In this document: piece after piece, positions 17,049 to 26,509 of the stretch
How the letters are laid out: each line of letters begins with the position of its first letter
Numbering within the stretch: the first letter of the stretch is position 1
Assembly (NCBI GenBank): GCA_009921765.1
Contig: RFXC01000001.1
Location: 1 to 64,000 of the forward strand
Source: Betaproteobacteria bacterium
GTDB taxonomy: Bacteria > Pseudomonadota > Gammaproteobacteria > Burkholderiales > Burkholderiaceae
Length of the DNA stretch: 64,000 bases
Reading direction: 5' to 3'
Notes under the pieces: generated by a model
What the model saw: only the letters and a program-made list of their open reading frames with translations
Told to the model about the DNA's origin: nothing
Databases searched by the model: none
Made by a program: the position numbers and the translations under genes

Positions 17049-18270
17049 GGATATTTCTCCGGCCGGTGGCCGATGGGAGGTGGCTGCCGTCAGCCACCGC
17101 GGCCACTGGAACATTGATTTCGTCAGCATGCGTGCCGCCGTGCATGCCGACGAAGGCGGGTGGCGTCTCGCCCGGTAGCGACTGGGTGAGGCAGAATCGA
17201 TCACGGCCGATGAGGGTGTATGTGCCGATCCGGTCGCGCAGCAGGGACTGGCTTGGCGCTGCGGGCCCGAAGCAGCCAGCCTCGATCAGCACACGGCTCT
17301 CATGACAGTCAAAGGCATCGCCCAGGGTGGCCGATACCTCGCGGGCGAAGGCGGCTTCGAGCCCCGGCCGTACCTGGCAGAACGCCACGCGGGGCTCGCC
17401 CGAGAGGGGCGATGAGAGCATGTTTGCCAGATGGGGGAACGACTCCATTCTGAGGATCTGTTCGGGGGGTACATCAATGAAACCGTGATCTGCCGTGGCA
17501 ACCAGCAGGGTGTCGGTGCCAAGCAGGTCGGTAGCGATGTCGGTAAAGAGTGCGTCAAACGCCTTCAGGGCCTGGTAAGCGGGCTCGCTGGCACTGCCGG
17601 ACTCATGTGCAGTTATGTCGAAGTGCGGCAAATAAACATAGACATAGTGCCCCTCGGGTGCCGGGGTGGCCAGGGCCTCGACAATTAGCTGCCGGACCTC
17701 GCCCAGCTTCGCGTAACCACGCCGGGTTGACCCGGCGAACGCATGCCGGGTGAAGGCGGAGTCGGCGATCCACGACGGTTGCAGCACCGTGCAGTGGGCC
17801 CGCATGTCGCGACTGAGGGCCGACCACTGAAACAGGTCACCGGGCTCGACCTGTCCGGGCATGCCCCAGAAGTCGAGAGGAAGCGGCCGCACGACGGCAT
17901 GGTGGAATGGCGACCAGAGGTGCCAGCCAGTCACCGCATGCCCGGCGGGCGGTTGGCCCGAGGCGAAGGTAGTGATCGCCGGGGCCGTGCTGGACGGAAA
18001 GGTGGACTCGATCTCGCACAGGCGCGATCGGGCAAGCGGTCCCGAGGGGCTCAGCTGGTTGATCTGCGCGCAGCCAACGCCATCGAGCAGCAGCAGAACG
18101 ATGTGCTGCGCCTCGTCGATGACGCGCCCGAGCGCCGGGTTCGCAAGCCGGGCTAGAGCGGGTCGCCGAGCGGGTGAGCCGAAGCGGCGCCCGATCTGCG
18201 CGGCAAGGTTGGCGATGGTCCGGCCCTGCCCGTAGCCCGGAACATGAATGGGATTGGGCGCAGGCCTCAA
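17041..18270 (-). CDS. Alkaline phosphatase-superfamily phosphodiesterase / nucleotide pyrophosphatase
   Basis: A 409-residue member of the type I phosphodiesterase/nucleotide pyrophosphatase group. The metal-binding DGVG ([12 protein letters not shown] near residue 63) is followed by the nucleophile region [31 protein letters not shown] (Asp and His ligands) and [10 protein letters not shown], all expected for the superfamily. No signal peptide is seen, so the protein is probably cytoplasmic. The only plausible start is TTG 18270, within TTGA overlapping the trmB stop; no ATG occurs early in the frame. Its stop overlaps the uppP start by 8 bases. The natural substrate is not known, and a role in envelope phosphate metabolism is only suggested by the uppP link. 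Confidence 0.85.
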   Translation of the reverse strand: MRPAPNPIHVPGYGQGRTIANLAAQIGRRFGSPARRPALARLANPALGRVIDEAQHIVLLLLDGVGCAQINQLSPSGPLARSRLCEIESTFPSSTAPAITTFASGQPPAGHAVTGWHLWSPFHHAVVRPLPLDFWGMPGQVEPGDLFQWSALSRDMRAHCTVLQPSWIADSAFTRHAFAGSTRRGYAKLGEVRQLIVEALATPAPEGHYVYVYLPHFDITAHESGSASEPAYQALKAFDALFTDIATDLLGTDTLLVATADHGFIDVPPEQILRMESFPHLANMLSSPLSGEPRVAFCQVRPGLEAAFAREVSATLGDAFDCHESRVLIEAGCFGPAAPSQSLLRDRIGTYTLIGRDRFCLTQSLPGETPPAFVGMHGGTHADEINVPVAAVADGSHLPSATGRRNIHV

Positions 18271-18992
18271 CGAAGCAAACGCCGTGTCATGACGAGATCC
18301 CAGACGCCGTGCCCAAGCGCCAGACCCCGGCGCTCGAACTTGGTGGGCGGTCGGTAGGCGGGGCGCTCGGCGAACCCGCGCGCTTCGGCGATATCCTCGG
18401 ACAGCCGAACCTCGCCCGCGGTGTTTTCGAGCAGGGGTTCGTGTGAAAGCACCTGCAGCATTTGAAGCGCGTAGTGGGCCCAGTCGGTTGCGCAGTGAAG
18501 TACCCCGCCCGGCGCAAGCCGGCTTGCGATCAGCGCGACGACCTCGGGCCGGATCAGGCGACGTTTGTGATGGCGCGCCTTGGGCCAGGGGTCGGGAAAG
18601 AACACGTGCACCGCGGCAAGGCTCGCGGGCGAAATCATGTGCGTGAGCACATCGATTGCATCGTGTTGAATGATGCGCAGATTGGTGAGTCCTGCCTCGT
18701 CAATTTTCCTGAGGAGCGATCCCACCCCGGCAGGGTAGACCTCCACGCCGAGGAAATTCCGCTCGGGTTGAGCCAGTGCGATGGCGGCGGTTGATTCACC
18801 CATGCCGAATCCGATCTCGAGCACCAGCGGGCCGTCTCGCCCAAAAATCGTCGACGCGGCGAGGGGTTCAGCAGAGTAGGGAATGCCGAACTGGGGAAGG
18901 AGCGCGTCGTAGGCGCTTCGCTGACCCGAGGTGAAATGCCCGCGTCGACCGGAAAACGAGCGGATGTGAGGGTGATCGGAATCTGAAGACAT
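18267..18992 (-). CDS. trmB: tRNA (guanine46-N7)-methyltransferase
   Basis: A 241-residue TrmB. It makes m7G46 in the variable loop of tRNA using SAM. The SAM site [14 protein letters not shown] is at about residues 56-69, and [19 protein letters not shown] (near residues 128-146) is the diagnostic TrmB block with the Asp/Pro/Trp/Lys residues for G46 recognition. [17 protein letters not shown] near the C-terminus is the usual end motif. Length fits the family. It overlaps the next gene (phosphodiesterase) by 4 bases; the upstream amidohydrolase gene ends 46 bases before its ATG. Confidence 0.96.
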   Translation of the reverse strand: MSSDSDHPHIRSFSGRRGHFTSGQRSAYDALLPQFGIPYSAEPLAASTIFGRDGPLVLEIGFGMGESTAAIALAQPERNFLGVEVYPAGVGSLLRKIDEAGLTNLRIIQHDAIDVLTHMISPASLAAVHVFFPDPWPKARHHKRRLIRPEVVALIASRLAPGGVLHCATDWAHYALQMLQVLSHEPLLENTAGEVRLSEDIAEARGFAERPAYRPPTKFERRGLALGHGVWDLVMTRRLLR

Positions 18993-19037
18993 CGGGCGGG
19001 CGGGGGCATTCTGCGCAGCCCTTCATGATACCCGCCG

Positions 19038-21212
19038 CTAGTCGTCGCCAGGGTTCCCGTCAACCGCCAGCGAATTCGCGAACGGCCGGATGCCGAGTGC
19101 GCGGTAGAGCCGCGCCGGCTGCCAGGCGGTGGTTCCCCGAATCACCAGGGTGGCCCGGCGCAGGTCGTCGATCCGGGTGGTCGGGTCGCCTGCAATGAGC
19201 ACCAGGTCGGCAATCCGTCCGGGTTCGATGCCGCCGCGACGGTGGTTCTCACCGAGCGCTCGTGCAGCATCGATCGTGGCCGCGCGAAGCGCTGCGGCCG
19301 GTGAGATGCCAGCCTTTACGTAGAGCTCTAGCTCGCGGTGTAATGAGGTTCCGTGCGGGGAGTCGGTGCCAGTGATTAGCGGCACACCCGCCTCGTGCAT
19401 TGCACGGGTCATGGCGAGCATCTTGTCGAATGCAACGCGAAAGGCGCCGAGTCTCGGTCCCTCCAGATCGAAGTCTGCTGCCCGAAGCTCACGCTGCCAC
19501 TGGGCCGGCAGATGGTCGGCGATGGCAGCTAGGCTGGGGTTGGGCTCACCCTGGCGTTGCGTGAACATGGACTCGAACGCCACCAGGGTGGGGTCGACGA
19601 TCGTTCGGTGGGCGAGAAGCTGGGCAATAAAGCGTCGCGCCTCAGCGCCCGACGGCTCGAAGCGGCCGGACTCTTCTCCTACCCGGGTAAAGCGAACCAG
19701 GGTGCGGGTATCGTCGTCGGGCCGCGCGACGAAGTTCAGCAGGACCTGATTGATGTGCGCAAGCTCATCGAACCCGGCCTCCAAGGCGTCTTCGGCGCGC
19801 ATGAACGCAGGCACGTGGCCTGTGATCCGCAGACCCCGGCGCTTTGCGTCGCGAATGATGGGCGACACCCACTCCGGGCGAATGGAGCTGTAGAGCTTGA
19901 GCGTCTGATAGCCGTGGCCCGCATACCAACGAATGGCAGCGCGCGCTTCCTCCAGGCTGTCGACTACGAAGCCGTTGCGGCTTGAAAATCGCGAACGGCC
20001 TTCGATAAAACCGGTGGGAACAATCAGGGGGCCGGCGATCTCGCCGCGATCGATCCTGACACGAGTCGCGCGCAGCAGTTCGTTGTTGCTGCCCATATCG
20101 CGAACCATGGTGACGCCCGCTGCGAGCCGCGAGAGCCCCTGATCGGCCGCATAGTGAACATGCGTGTCGATCAGCCCCGGGATCATGGTCTGGGCGCTGC
20201 CATCAATCAGGTGATTGGGCAGGATGCGGGCGTTTCCCGCCCGGGTGATCGACGCAATCAGGCCGTCCTGCAGCCAGATGTCGGCGGGGCCCTTGAGCTG
20301 TCCGGCTATCGGGTCGAACCAGCGGACGTTTCGTATCAGCGTGACGCCATCAAGTGGGATCGCAAGCCGCTTTTGCAAGGCAGTCAGACGTTCATCCTCC
20401 GCACGCGTCTGGGTGGCGAGCAGATCCGTGATCAGGCTCTGATGGCGAGCGGCTACAACCTGAATACGCGAATCAATCAGAGCAAAGAGTGGTAGCCCCG
20501 GCCGATCTTCGAGCCACACCAGCCAGGGGTCGGAATCGATGCCGGTGACAGCAACGAGCATCACGGTCATGTGCTGATCGGCCGCGGGAACCGTCATTGT
20601 CTGCAAGACTTCTGCGGAGGCCTCGCCCCCACCACGGAGCATGGCTCGCTTGTTCGGGCTGCCGAGCAGCGCGGCGGCAATCTGGGCAATGAACGCAGGG
20701 CCCGGTTCGAGGGGCAGCAGCAGCGTGGTGCGCGTGGCGATTTCATCGCCGTGGTCGATGCGCGAACGCCATTGCAGTCTTTGATCGTGGCTGATTGAAA
20801 AACGCTCGTCGATCGTTGCGCCGAAGGTGGAGTAGCCTTCCGCCCGGTATTCAATCGGGATACCCGTGTGGCCAATTGTCCAGCGCTCACGAAGCGTGGG
20901 GCCTCGGCCGTTGTCGCTGAACTGGTATTCGGATTCGAGGGTGTGGGTGCCTGTCAGTCTCACTTTCAGTTGACCCGCAGGTTCGCGCCGGACCAGCACT
21001 GCATAGTCGCGGTTGGATGGCTGCGAAATAGCCCGCAAGTGCTGCGCACCGAGTGGCGCTTGCTGGGGCTGGTGGGCGGGGTGCTTGATCTCGAGCGCCG
21101 CGAGAGCATGACCGGCCCCAGTCAGCACGATCCCTAGCATCGCGGCCACCAGTCGGGTACGCCCGCGTGGTTTCGCGAGGAATCTATCGCCTGATGCCGT
21201 GATGACGGTCAT
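19038..21212 (-). CDS. Exported metal-dependent amidohydrolase with a long N-terminal beta-rich domain
   Basis: A 724-residue protein. Residues about 285-724 form an imidazolonepropionase/prolidase-like amidohydrolase: GLIDTHVHYAAD (H-x-H), GYQTLKLYSS (Lys that is normally carboxylated), ITGHVPAFM and DELAHINQ (two His), and LITGTDSPHG (Asp). About 250 residues before this, after a probable signal peptide (VAAMLGIVLTGAGHALA), are beta-rich and I do not recognise them. The substrate may be a dipeptide, cyclic imide or lactone; sequence does not decide. ATG 21212 is preferred; GTG 21266 is possible and would add 18 residues. No clear ribosome site is present at either. Confidence 0.72.
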   Translation of the reverse strand: MTVITASGDRFLAKPRGRTRLVAAMLGIVLTGAGHALAALEIKHPAHQPQQAPLGAQHLRAISQPSNRDYAVLVRREPAGQLKVRLTGTHTLESEYQFSDNGRGPTLRERWTIGHTGIPIEYRAEGYSTFGATIDERFSISHDQRLQWRSRIDHGDEIATRTTLLLPLEPGPAFIAQIAAALLGSPNKRAMLRGGGEASAEVLQTMTVPAADQHMTVMLVAVTGIDSDPWLVWLEDRPGLPLFALIDSRIQVVAARHQSLITDLLATQTRAEDERLTALQKRLAIPLDGVTLIRNVRWFDPIAGQLKGPADIWLQDGLIASITRAGNARILPNHLIDGSAQTMIPGLIDTHVHYAADQGLSRLAAGVTMVRDMGSNNELLRATRVRIDRGEIAGPLIVPTGFIEGRSRFSSRNGFVVDSLEEARAAIRWYAGHGYQTLKLYSSIRPEWVSPIIRDAKRRGLRITGHVPAFMRAEDALEAGFDELAHINQVLLNFVARPDDDTRTLVRFTRVGEESGRFEPSGAEARRFIAQLLAHRTIVDPTLVAFESMFTQRQGEPNPSLAAIADHLPAQWQRELRAADFDLEGPRLGAFRVAFDKMLAMTRAMHEAGVPLITGTDSPHGTSLHRELELYVKAGISPAAALRAATIDAARALGENHRRGGIEPGRIADLVLIAGDPTTRIDDLRRATLVIRGTTAWQPARLYRALGIRPFANSLAVDGNPGDD

Positions 21213-21394
21213 AAGGGATTTACGCCATGCAAAGAGGTTAAAAGAAGTGCCGGCTGTCTGACGCACCCCATTAATGGCACGAGGTTATCATCGACAGGTT
21301 TTTATCGGCAGGGTATTTCGGCTGAATCAAGTCGGGATCGCCTGGTTGTGCCTACGATCCAACGTTCCCGAATTCCATCGCGCGAAAGTCAAAC

Positions 21395-22228
21395 ATGCGT
21401 GCCTCGCCGCTGACAGGTGGTCGATTCCTGTGCCAATTGGCCTTTGTTCTGGGCCTAGGCTTTAGTGGCAGTACGTGGGCGGACGATGGCCCATCGCCTC
21501 CGGGTGAGCCTTCGACCCAGCCGTTGTCGGGGACCGGCGATGCCCCATCGGAGGCACCGTTTGGCCTCTCCCGCTGGGGCGTCGGCGCGAGCTGGTACCG
21601 CTACGCCGAGTCTGCCATGCAAATTACCGGTCCCGCGCTAGCGCTGCGTGCCGATCGACCGTTTCAGGCTGCCGATCGGCCCTGGATGCTTGAAGGCGAG
21701 GTGTCGGTGGGCGTCGCCAACTACTCGAGCCCGGTCAGCGGAGACATCAATGGGCTGCCGCGTATCGGATCGGCGTTTTTTGTGCACCCCGGCAATCGAC
21801 CTTCTGCCGCCTGGATCCCGCGCCCGGAATTCGGGCTCACCACCGAATGGACCGACCTGCGCGGGCGCTCCACGGCGGGCAAGATGGGCTATGAGCGGTT
21901 CAACCTGTCGCTTTGGCTGGGTGGCTCCTGGGAGATCGCCGACGAGCAGCAGGCGAACGTGATGCAGTTGCGCGCGGCGCTTCTGCTCACAGGCTGGCAG
22001 CGGTCGATGCTGGCACAGGCGGGTGCGCAGTATCAGAACGTCACCAACACCCAGCGCCGGGGTCTGATGCTGTCGCTGGAGCAACCCTGGCAATGGGGCG
22101 AGACTCGCGCGAGCCTTCGCGTGCAATGGCGGGCAGTCGAGCGCTCTAACTTCGTATCAGCCGGGACCGACACGGTGTATGAGCCCGCCAATCGAAGTGC
22201 CGAGCTCAGCGTGACGTTCTGGCAGTAG
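21395..22228 (+). CDS. Hypothetical exported protein, probable outer-membrane beta-barrel
   Basis: A 277-residue protein with an N-terminal signal peptide (FLCQLAFVLGLGFSGSTWA). After it come alternating hydrophobic and polar strands, many aromatic residues near strand ends and a C-terminal strand ending in phenylalanine, tryptophan and glutamine (AELSVTFWQ), all in line with a small outer-membrane barrel. I see no enzyme motif and recognise no family. It is isolated on the plus strand, divergent from the amidohydrolase gene across about 180 bases, and is followed by a good terminator hairpin. The barrel fold is an inference from strand pattern, not a homology claim. Confidence 0.7.
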   Translation: MRASPLTGGRFLCQLAFVLGLGFSGSTWADDGPSPPGEPSTQPLSGTGDAPSEAPFGLSRWGVGASWYRYAESAMQITGPALALRADRPFQAADRPWMLEGEVSVGVANYSSPVSGDINGLPRIGSAFFVHPGNRPSAAWIPRPEFGLTTEWTDLRGRSTAGKMGYERFNLSLWLGGSWEIADEQQANVMQLRAALLLTGWQRSMLAQAGAQYQNVTNTQRRGLMLSLEQPWQWGETRASLRVQWRAVERSNFVSAGTDTVYEPANRSAELSVTFWQ

Positions 22229-22245
22229 CGGGCCGGGCCTGGAAA

Positions 22246-22271
22246 AAGCCTCGGCAGGCTTACAGTTTTTT
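22246..22271. terminator. Bidirectional intrinsic terminator
   Basis: AAGCCT (22246-22251) and AGGCTT (22256-22261) form a 6-base stem with a CGGC loop. It is followed on the plus strand by ACAG and six T (22266-22271), and preceded by five A (22243-22247), which become a T-run on the minus strand. It lies between the stops of the outer-membrane gene and the convergent pseudogene and overlaps the latter's TAA. Confidence 0.75.
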
Positions 22272-24180
22272 GAGAATGCTGAGCAGGTTGGAGAAATTAT
22301 CGGTCCAGGCCTTGAATCCCGGGCGTGGTTCAAGCCGCGTGAAATCCCGGAGCAACTCGGGCAGGCTTTCGAGCCGGCTGGGATCGACCAGAATCGCGAA
22401 GTGTGACGGTCGGCAGAGCTCGTCGTCGGTGACCTTGGTGACCTGATAGGCAAGCGCCACCTTGCCAAGCTCTGCTGCGGCCGCGGCCATCACCGGGCGC
22501 AGGTCAAGATAGTGGTTGGTGATGTTGAAGATCAGGTAGCCATCGGGGCGCATGTGCCGCAGGTACACCTTGATGGCTTCGATCGTAGCCAGGTGCGTGG
22601 GCACTGAATCGCCGGAGAAAGCATCCATGGCGAGCACATCAAACTGCTGATCGGGTTCGCGCTCCAGCATCAGACGGCCATCGCCCAAAATCGAAACAAT
22701 TTTCGCTGGAGAATCCGACAGAAACGTGAACTCGCTTTTGGCGAGATCGAGCACCTGTTCGTTGATTTCGTAGATGCGCATCTCGTCGCCCGGGCGACCG
22801 TAGACCGCGAGCGTGCCAGTACCCAGCCCGAGCACGCCCAGCTTTCGGGGCCGATCCTGAGGGAGACTGCGAAAAACCCGCCCGATGCCGGAACGCTCGC
22901 AGAAGTAGGCAGTGGGGACGCGCCGCAATTTTTCGTCGAGGTATTGCTCGCCGTGGTTGATTCGGCCGTGCAGCATCACGCGCCGCATGCCGAAGTGTTC
23001 GTCCTTGACGTCTTCCACCCGGGTCTGACTGTAGAAGTTGCGCACCACGGCACGAAAGCCCTCGACATAGGCGATCGAGAGGGTGGTGAGTCGTAGCCCA
23101 TAGAGCGCGACCAGAATCAGGAGGGCGACGCGCCACACTTTCGACAGCTCGCGCCATAACACCGCGAGCGTGAGCGTTGCGCAGAGGAACAGTCCGATCG
23201 GGAGTTCGTAGTAGGCGTTGAAGATGGTGGGCGCAATCAGACCAACCAGTGTGCCGCCCAGCGCGCCGCCGATCGAGAGCATCAGATAGAACAGCGTGGA
23301 CGAACGCCAGCGGAAGAAGCGGCAGAAAGAGCTTGCGCACGTAATAACGCGGCGCATCAAAACAGAGGATGAAACTGAGGAGGTAGATGCTCAAGGGGAG
23401 CACCCACAGGAACGGCACCGGCGCAATGTCTTGCGTCAGGTGGCGGGTCATGGACAGCAGCAGAATCGATGCGGTGGCCGACAGACCCACCCAGATCAGA
23501 AGCTCGCCCGCGCCGGGCCGAGGGGCGTCGTCAGGCACTGCGGCCTGAGCGCTCGCTGCGGCTGATGCTGTACCGTCGCCCGCCCGCCAGGTGAGCCACG
23601 CGGTGCCGAGCGCCGCGGCCACAAACACTACATAGGCGATTGACCAGCTGTTGGCCTGGGCTTCGAGTGCAAGCGCGGGCTCGATCAGCACCGGGTAGGT
23701 GAGAAGCGCAAGCATGGAGGCGAGATTGGAGAGCGCGTAGAGGCGATAGGCGCGTGAGCCATCGCCACTGGCGATACCGACCCGTGCATACCACGCCTGC
23801 ATCAGCGGCCCGGTGGTGGAGAGCAGGAGGTAGGGTGCACCACACGCCACCGCGAGCACTGCAAGGACCGCGAGCGACGGATAGTCGAGCGTCATGCCTT
23901 TCCAGGAAGCGTCGGCGGCAACCGGCAAGGTGACCAGTGATATCACCAGCAGGGCGGCGTGAACCAGCGGTTGACGTGCCCGCGAGACCTTTTCATGGAG
24001 CCAGTGCACATAGCCATAACCCAGCAGCAGCACGCTCTGAAAAAAAACGATGCAGGTGCTCCAGACCGATGATGACCCGCCGAACCACGGCAAGATCATC
24101 TTTGCCACGATCGGCTGGATCTGGAACAGCAGAAACGCCGACAGAAAAACGGTGGTGGCAAAAACGACCATGGCGCTCAT
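22260..24180 (-). pseudogene. Frameshifted fused MFS/spermidine synthase-like membrane protein
   Basis: Two parts of one family protein lie in different frames. The first (about 24180 to 23305) begins MSAMVVFATTVFLSAFLLFQ and has repeated membrane helices down to the segment reading YYVRKLFLPLLPLAF. The second (about 23300 to 22260) opens with TLFYLMLSIGGALGGTLVGL and ends in a complete spermidine-synthase-like domain (LGVLGLGTGTLAVYG, YEINEQVLDLAKSEF, DVLAMDAFSGDSVPTH). At the join (about 23298-23310) the frame moves by one, and a stretch expected between the two motifs, which I estimate at 60-90 residues from family memory, is absent. That points to an out-of-frame deletion rather than one base. 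ATG 24180 is the likeliest start. An assembly error is an alternative. Confidence 0.72.
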
Positions 24181-24243
24181 ACGGTCCGCTCCGACGGCTG
24201 CAAAGGGTTTGGGCGAGCCGAAGGGTAACAAATCCGGCGGTGA

Positions 24244-24549
24244 TCAGCCGGCCGGTGTGCCTATGCCAAGGGCCACGCGGGCGCCCGCCATGACGTCTTC
24301 GCGGTCGGCGAGCACATAGCCCTTTTCGAGCATCCGGATCATGAACTGGCGGTTGTAGAGGAATGCAACGATCAGCTGCCAGATACCGAAACTGAAGATG
24401 GTGAACAGGAGATGGAGCGCCGCCACACCCAGTTCGCCCCTGAACAGGGGCACCCACCAGCCAAAGAAAAGGTAGGTCCAGCTGAAGCCGTAGTAACCGC
24501 TGCGAATAAGGCCAGTCGGCGGGTGTTGCAGCATCACTTTCCGGGCCAT
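24244..24549 (-). CDS. Small conserved inner-membrane protein, unknown function
   Basis: A 101-residue protein that I do not recognise well. It has a short polar N-terminus, a YYGFSWTYLFFGWWVPLFRGE segment, a second hydrophobic segment (ALHLLFTIFSFGIWQLIVAFLY) and a charged tail ending in a small-residue stretch. Aromatic-rich two-helix inner-membrane proteins of this sort are common near the ends of envelope clusters. ATG 24549 has AAGGA about 6 bases upstream, which supports it over more distal in-frame starts. It is divergent from the esterase gene at 24701 and lies 63 bases upstream of the pseudogene, and may share its promoter. Confidence 0.62.
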   Translation of the reverse strand: MARKVMLQHPPTGLIRSGYYGFSWTYLFFGWWVPLFRGELGVAALHLLFTIFSFGIWQLIVAFLYNRQFMIRMLEKGYVLADREDVMAGARVALGIGTPAG

Positions 24550-24700
24550 CTGGGGTCCTTTGTGTCGGGTCAGCGTGATATTGTGCCCGAGGTGGAGGGC
24601 TGCGCCTTGACGAGGATGCTCATGGTCCTGTGCGCCGGGCTCCACACTGGCCGGGCCGTCTGCCGGTCATCACATCAAATCAAAAACAGGAGACAGCAGC

Positions 24701-25762
24701 ATGAGCACACGACTGATTGGCATCGCCGTCGCATTGAGCGCACTTGCGCTGGGCGGATGCGCGCATCATCACCACGCCACCGACCACTACGCGGTGAAGG
24801 AAGTGGGCAGCTTTCATATCGGCGGCCGGCAGGTCACGCTCTCTGGACTGCCGACCAAGGAGATCGTGTTCACCGCCGGCGCGGCACCCTTCAAAGTCGA
24901 TCCCAACGGCGACTTCGAAGTCGAGCAGATGTATGTGCAGTTCGTGAAGCTTCACGAGGTGAGCCGCAAGGGTCGCTATCCGATGCTGATGTGGCATGGC
25001 GGCGGACTGTCGGGCGTGACCTGGGAAACCAAGCCCGACGGCAATCCGGGCTGGCAGCAGTTCTTTCTCAAGGCGGGCCACGATGTTTACGTGAGCGATG
25101 CAGTGGAGCGTGGTCGTGCGTCCTGGGCTCGTTACCCCGAAATCTTCAAGACCGAGCCGTTCTTTCGAACCAAAAAAGAGGCGTGGGAACTGTTCCGTCT
25201 CGGGCCGGAGGGCACCGGCTACAACACCGACCCCGCCCGGCGGACGGTTTTTCCCGAGGGTACGCTGTTCCCGGTGAAAGCGTTTGACCAGTTCGGCAAA
25301 CAGGGCATTCCGCGCTGGGCAACCAATGATGCGGCTTCGCAGGCGGCCTACGACCAATATGTCCAGAAGGTGTGCCCCTGCGTGATCGTGGTGCACAGCC
25401 AGGGCGGCAACTTCACCTTCAACGCAGCGCTCAAGGCGCCGGGTCTGGTGAAGGGCGTGATTGCGATCGAGCCCTCGGGCGCGCCCAATCCGCAGCGCAC
25501 CGATCTGTCACCGCTCAAAGGCGTGCCGCATCTGTTCGTGTGGGGCGATTATCTCGAGCGGCATTCCCTCTGGCAGCGGATCATGCCGGCGGTCAATGCT
25601 TATGAGGATGCCCTTCGGAAGCAGGGCACCGACGTTACCCGCATCGATCTGCCCAAACTCGGCATTCGCGGCAACTCGCACATGCTGATGATGGACACCA
25701 ACTCCGATCAGATCGCCGCGATGATTCAGAAATGGATGGTCGACAAGGGGCTGTCGCAGTAA
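24701..25762 (+). CDS. Exported alpha/beta hydrolase lipoprotein (esterase)
   Basis: A 353-residue probable lipoprotein. The signal SALALGGC ends in a lipobox (Cys20), and His residues follow. The alpha/beta hydrolase core is seen in YPMLMWHGGGLSGVTWET (oxyanion area), the nucleophile elbow VIVVHSQGGNFTF and GNSHMLMMDTNSD, where the late His would complete the triad. The pattern is close to that of esterase 713-type enzymes of betaproteobacteria, which are periplasmic or exported. The ester substrate is not known. AGGAGA lies about 7 bases upstream of the ATG. A GNAT gene follows on the same strand after 22 bases, so the two may be co-transcribed. Confidence 0.82.
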   Translation: MSTRLIGIAVALSALALGGCAHHHHATDHYAVKEVGSFHIGGRQVTLSGLPTKEIVFTAGAAPFKVDPNGDFEVEQMYVQFVKLHEVSRKGRYPMLMWHGGGLSGVTWETKPDGNPGWQQFFLKAGHDVYVSDAVERGRASWARYPEIFKTEPFFRTKKEAWELFRLGPEGTGYNTDPARRTVFPEGTLFPVKAFDQFGKQGIPRWATNDAASQAAYDQYVQKVCPCVIVVHSQGGNFTFNAALKAPGLVKGVIAIEPSGAPNPQRTDLSPLKGVPHLFVWGDYLERHSLWQRIMPAVNAYEDALRKQGTDVTRIDLPKLGIRGNSHMLMMDTNSDQIAAMIQKWMVDKGLSQ

Positions 25763-25784
25763 ACCGCGCTTCATGAGGCGCGTG

Positions 25785-26489
25785 ATGACAGACGAGCACG
25801 GTCTGCCGGTTGGGCCCGCCGTGCCCGGATGGACTGGCGCTCTACCGCCGCAACGTCGGGTGATTGAGGGACGGTTCTGCCGGCTCGAGCCGGTCGATGT
25901 CGATCGGCACGGATCAGCCCTCTGGAGCGCGCATTCGAGCGCGCCCGACGGCCGGCATTGGGCCTATCTTTTTCATGACAGGCCGGCTACCGAAGCGGCC
26001 TTTCTCGAATTGCTCTCCAGCATGGCGCAGAGCGTTGATCCCTTGCACTGGTCGGTTGTTGATCGTCGAGACGAGGCCGCTACGGGCACGCTGTCATTGA
26101 TGCGGATCGATCCCGCGCACGGCGTGATCGAAGTGGGTCATGTCAATTTCTCGCCAGCGCTTCAGCGCACCCGCGCATCGACCGAGGCGCAATACCTCAT
26201 GATGCGCTACGTCTTCGAGGACCTTGGTTATCGGCGCTACGAGTGGAAGTGCGACAGTCTCAATGCCCGGTCTCGTGCGACTGCATTGCGGCTGGGATTC
26301 AGCTTTGAGGGCATCTTCCGGCAGGCGGTGATCTACAAAGGGCGCTCGCGCGACACCGCGTGGTACTCGGTCGTTGATCGCGAGTGGCCTCAACTGCGCG
26401 AGGGCTTCGAGCGCTGGCTCGCGCCCGACAACACGGACGCAGACGGGCAGCGCCTGCGCAGCCTGATCGAGTGCCGGGAACGCCCGTAA
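25785..26489 (+). CDS. GNAT family N-acetyltransferase (RimJ/RimL-like)
   Basis: A 234-residue GNAT protein of the RimJ/RimL sub-group. PQRRVIEGRFCRLEPVD is the usual start of the domain, and EVGHVNFSPALQRTRASTEAQYLMMRYVF covers strand 4 and the acetyl-CoA pyrophosphate loop. LNARSRATALRLGFSFEGIFRQ gives the C-terminal N-x-x-S-x-x-x-x-x-x-x-GF motif. It transfers an acetyl group to an amine on a protein or small molecule; the acceptor is unknown. ATG 25785 has GAGG about 6 bases upstream and is preferred over ATG 25773. It is separated by 20 bases from the convergent oxidoreductase gene. Confidence 0.8.
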   Translation: MTDEHGLPVGPAVPGWTGALPPQRRVIEGRFCRLEPVDVDRHGSALWSAHSSAPDGRHWAYLFHDRPATEAAFLELLSSMAQSVDPLHWSVVDRRDEAATGTLSLMRIDPAHGVIEVGHVNFSPALQRTRASTEAQYLMMRYVFEDLGYRRYEWKCDSLNARSRATALRLGFSFEGIFRQAVIYKGRSRDTAWYSVVDREWPQLREGFERWLAPDNTDADGQRLRSLIECRERP

Positions 26490-26509
26490 GTGTTGCCGGG
26501 CAGTGTGGG

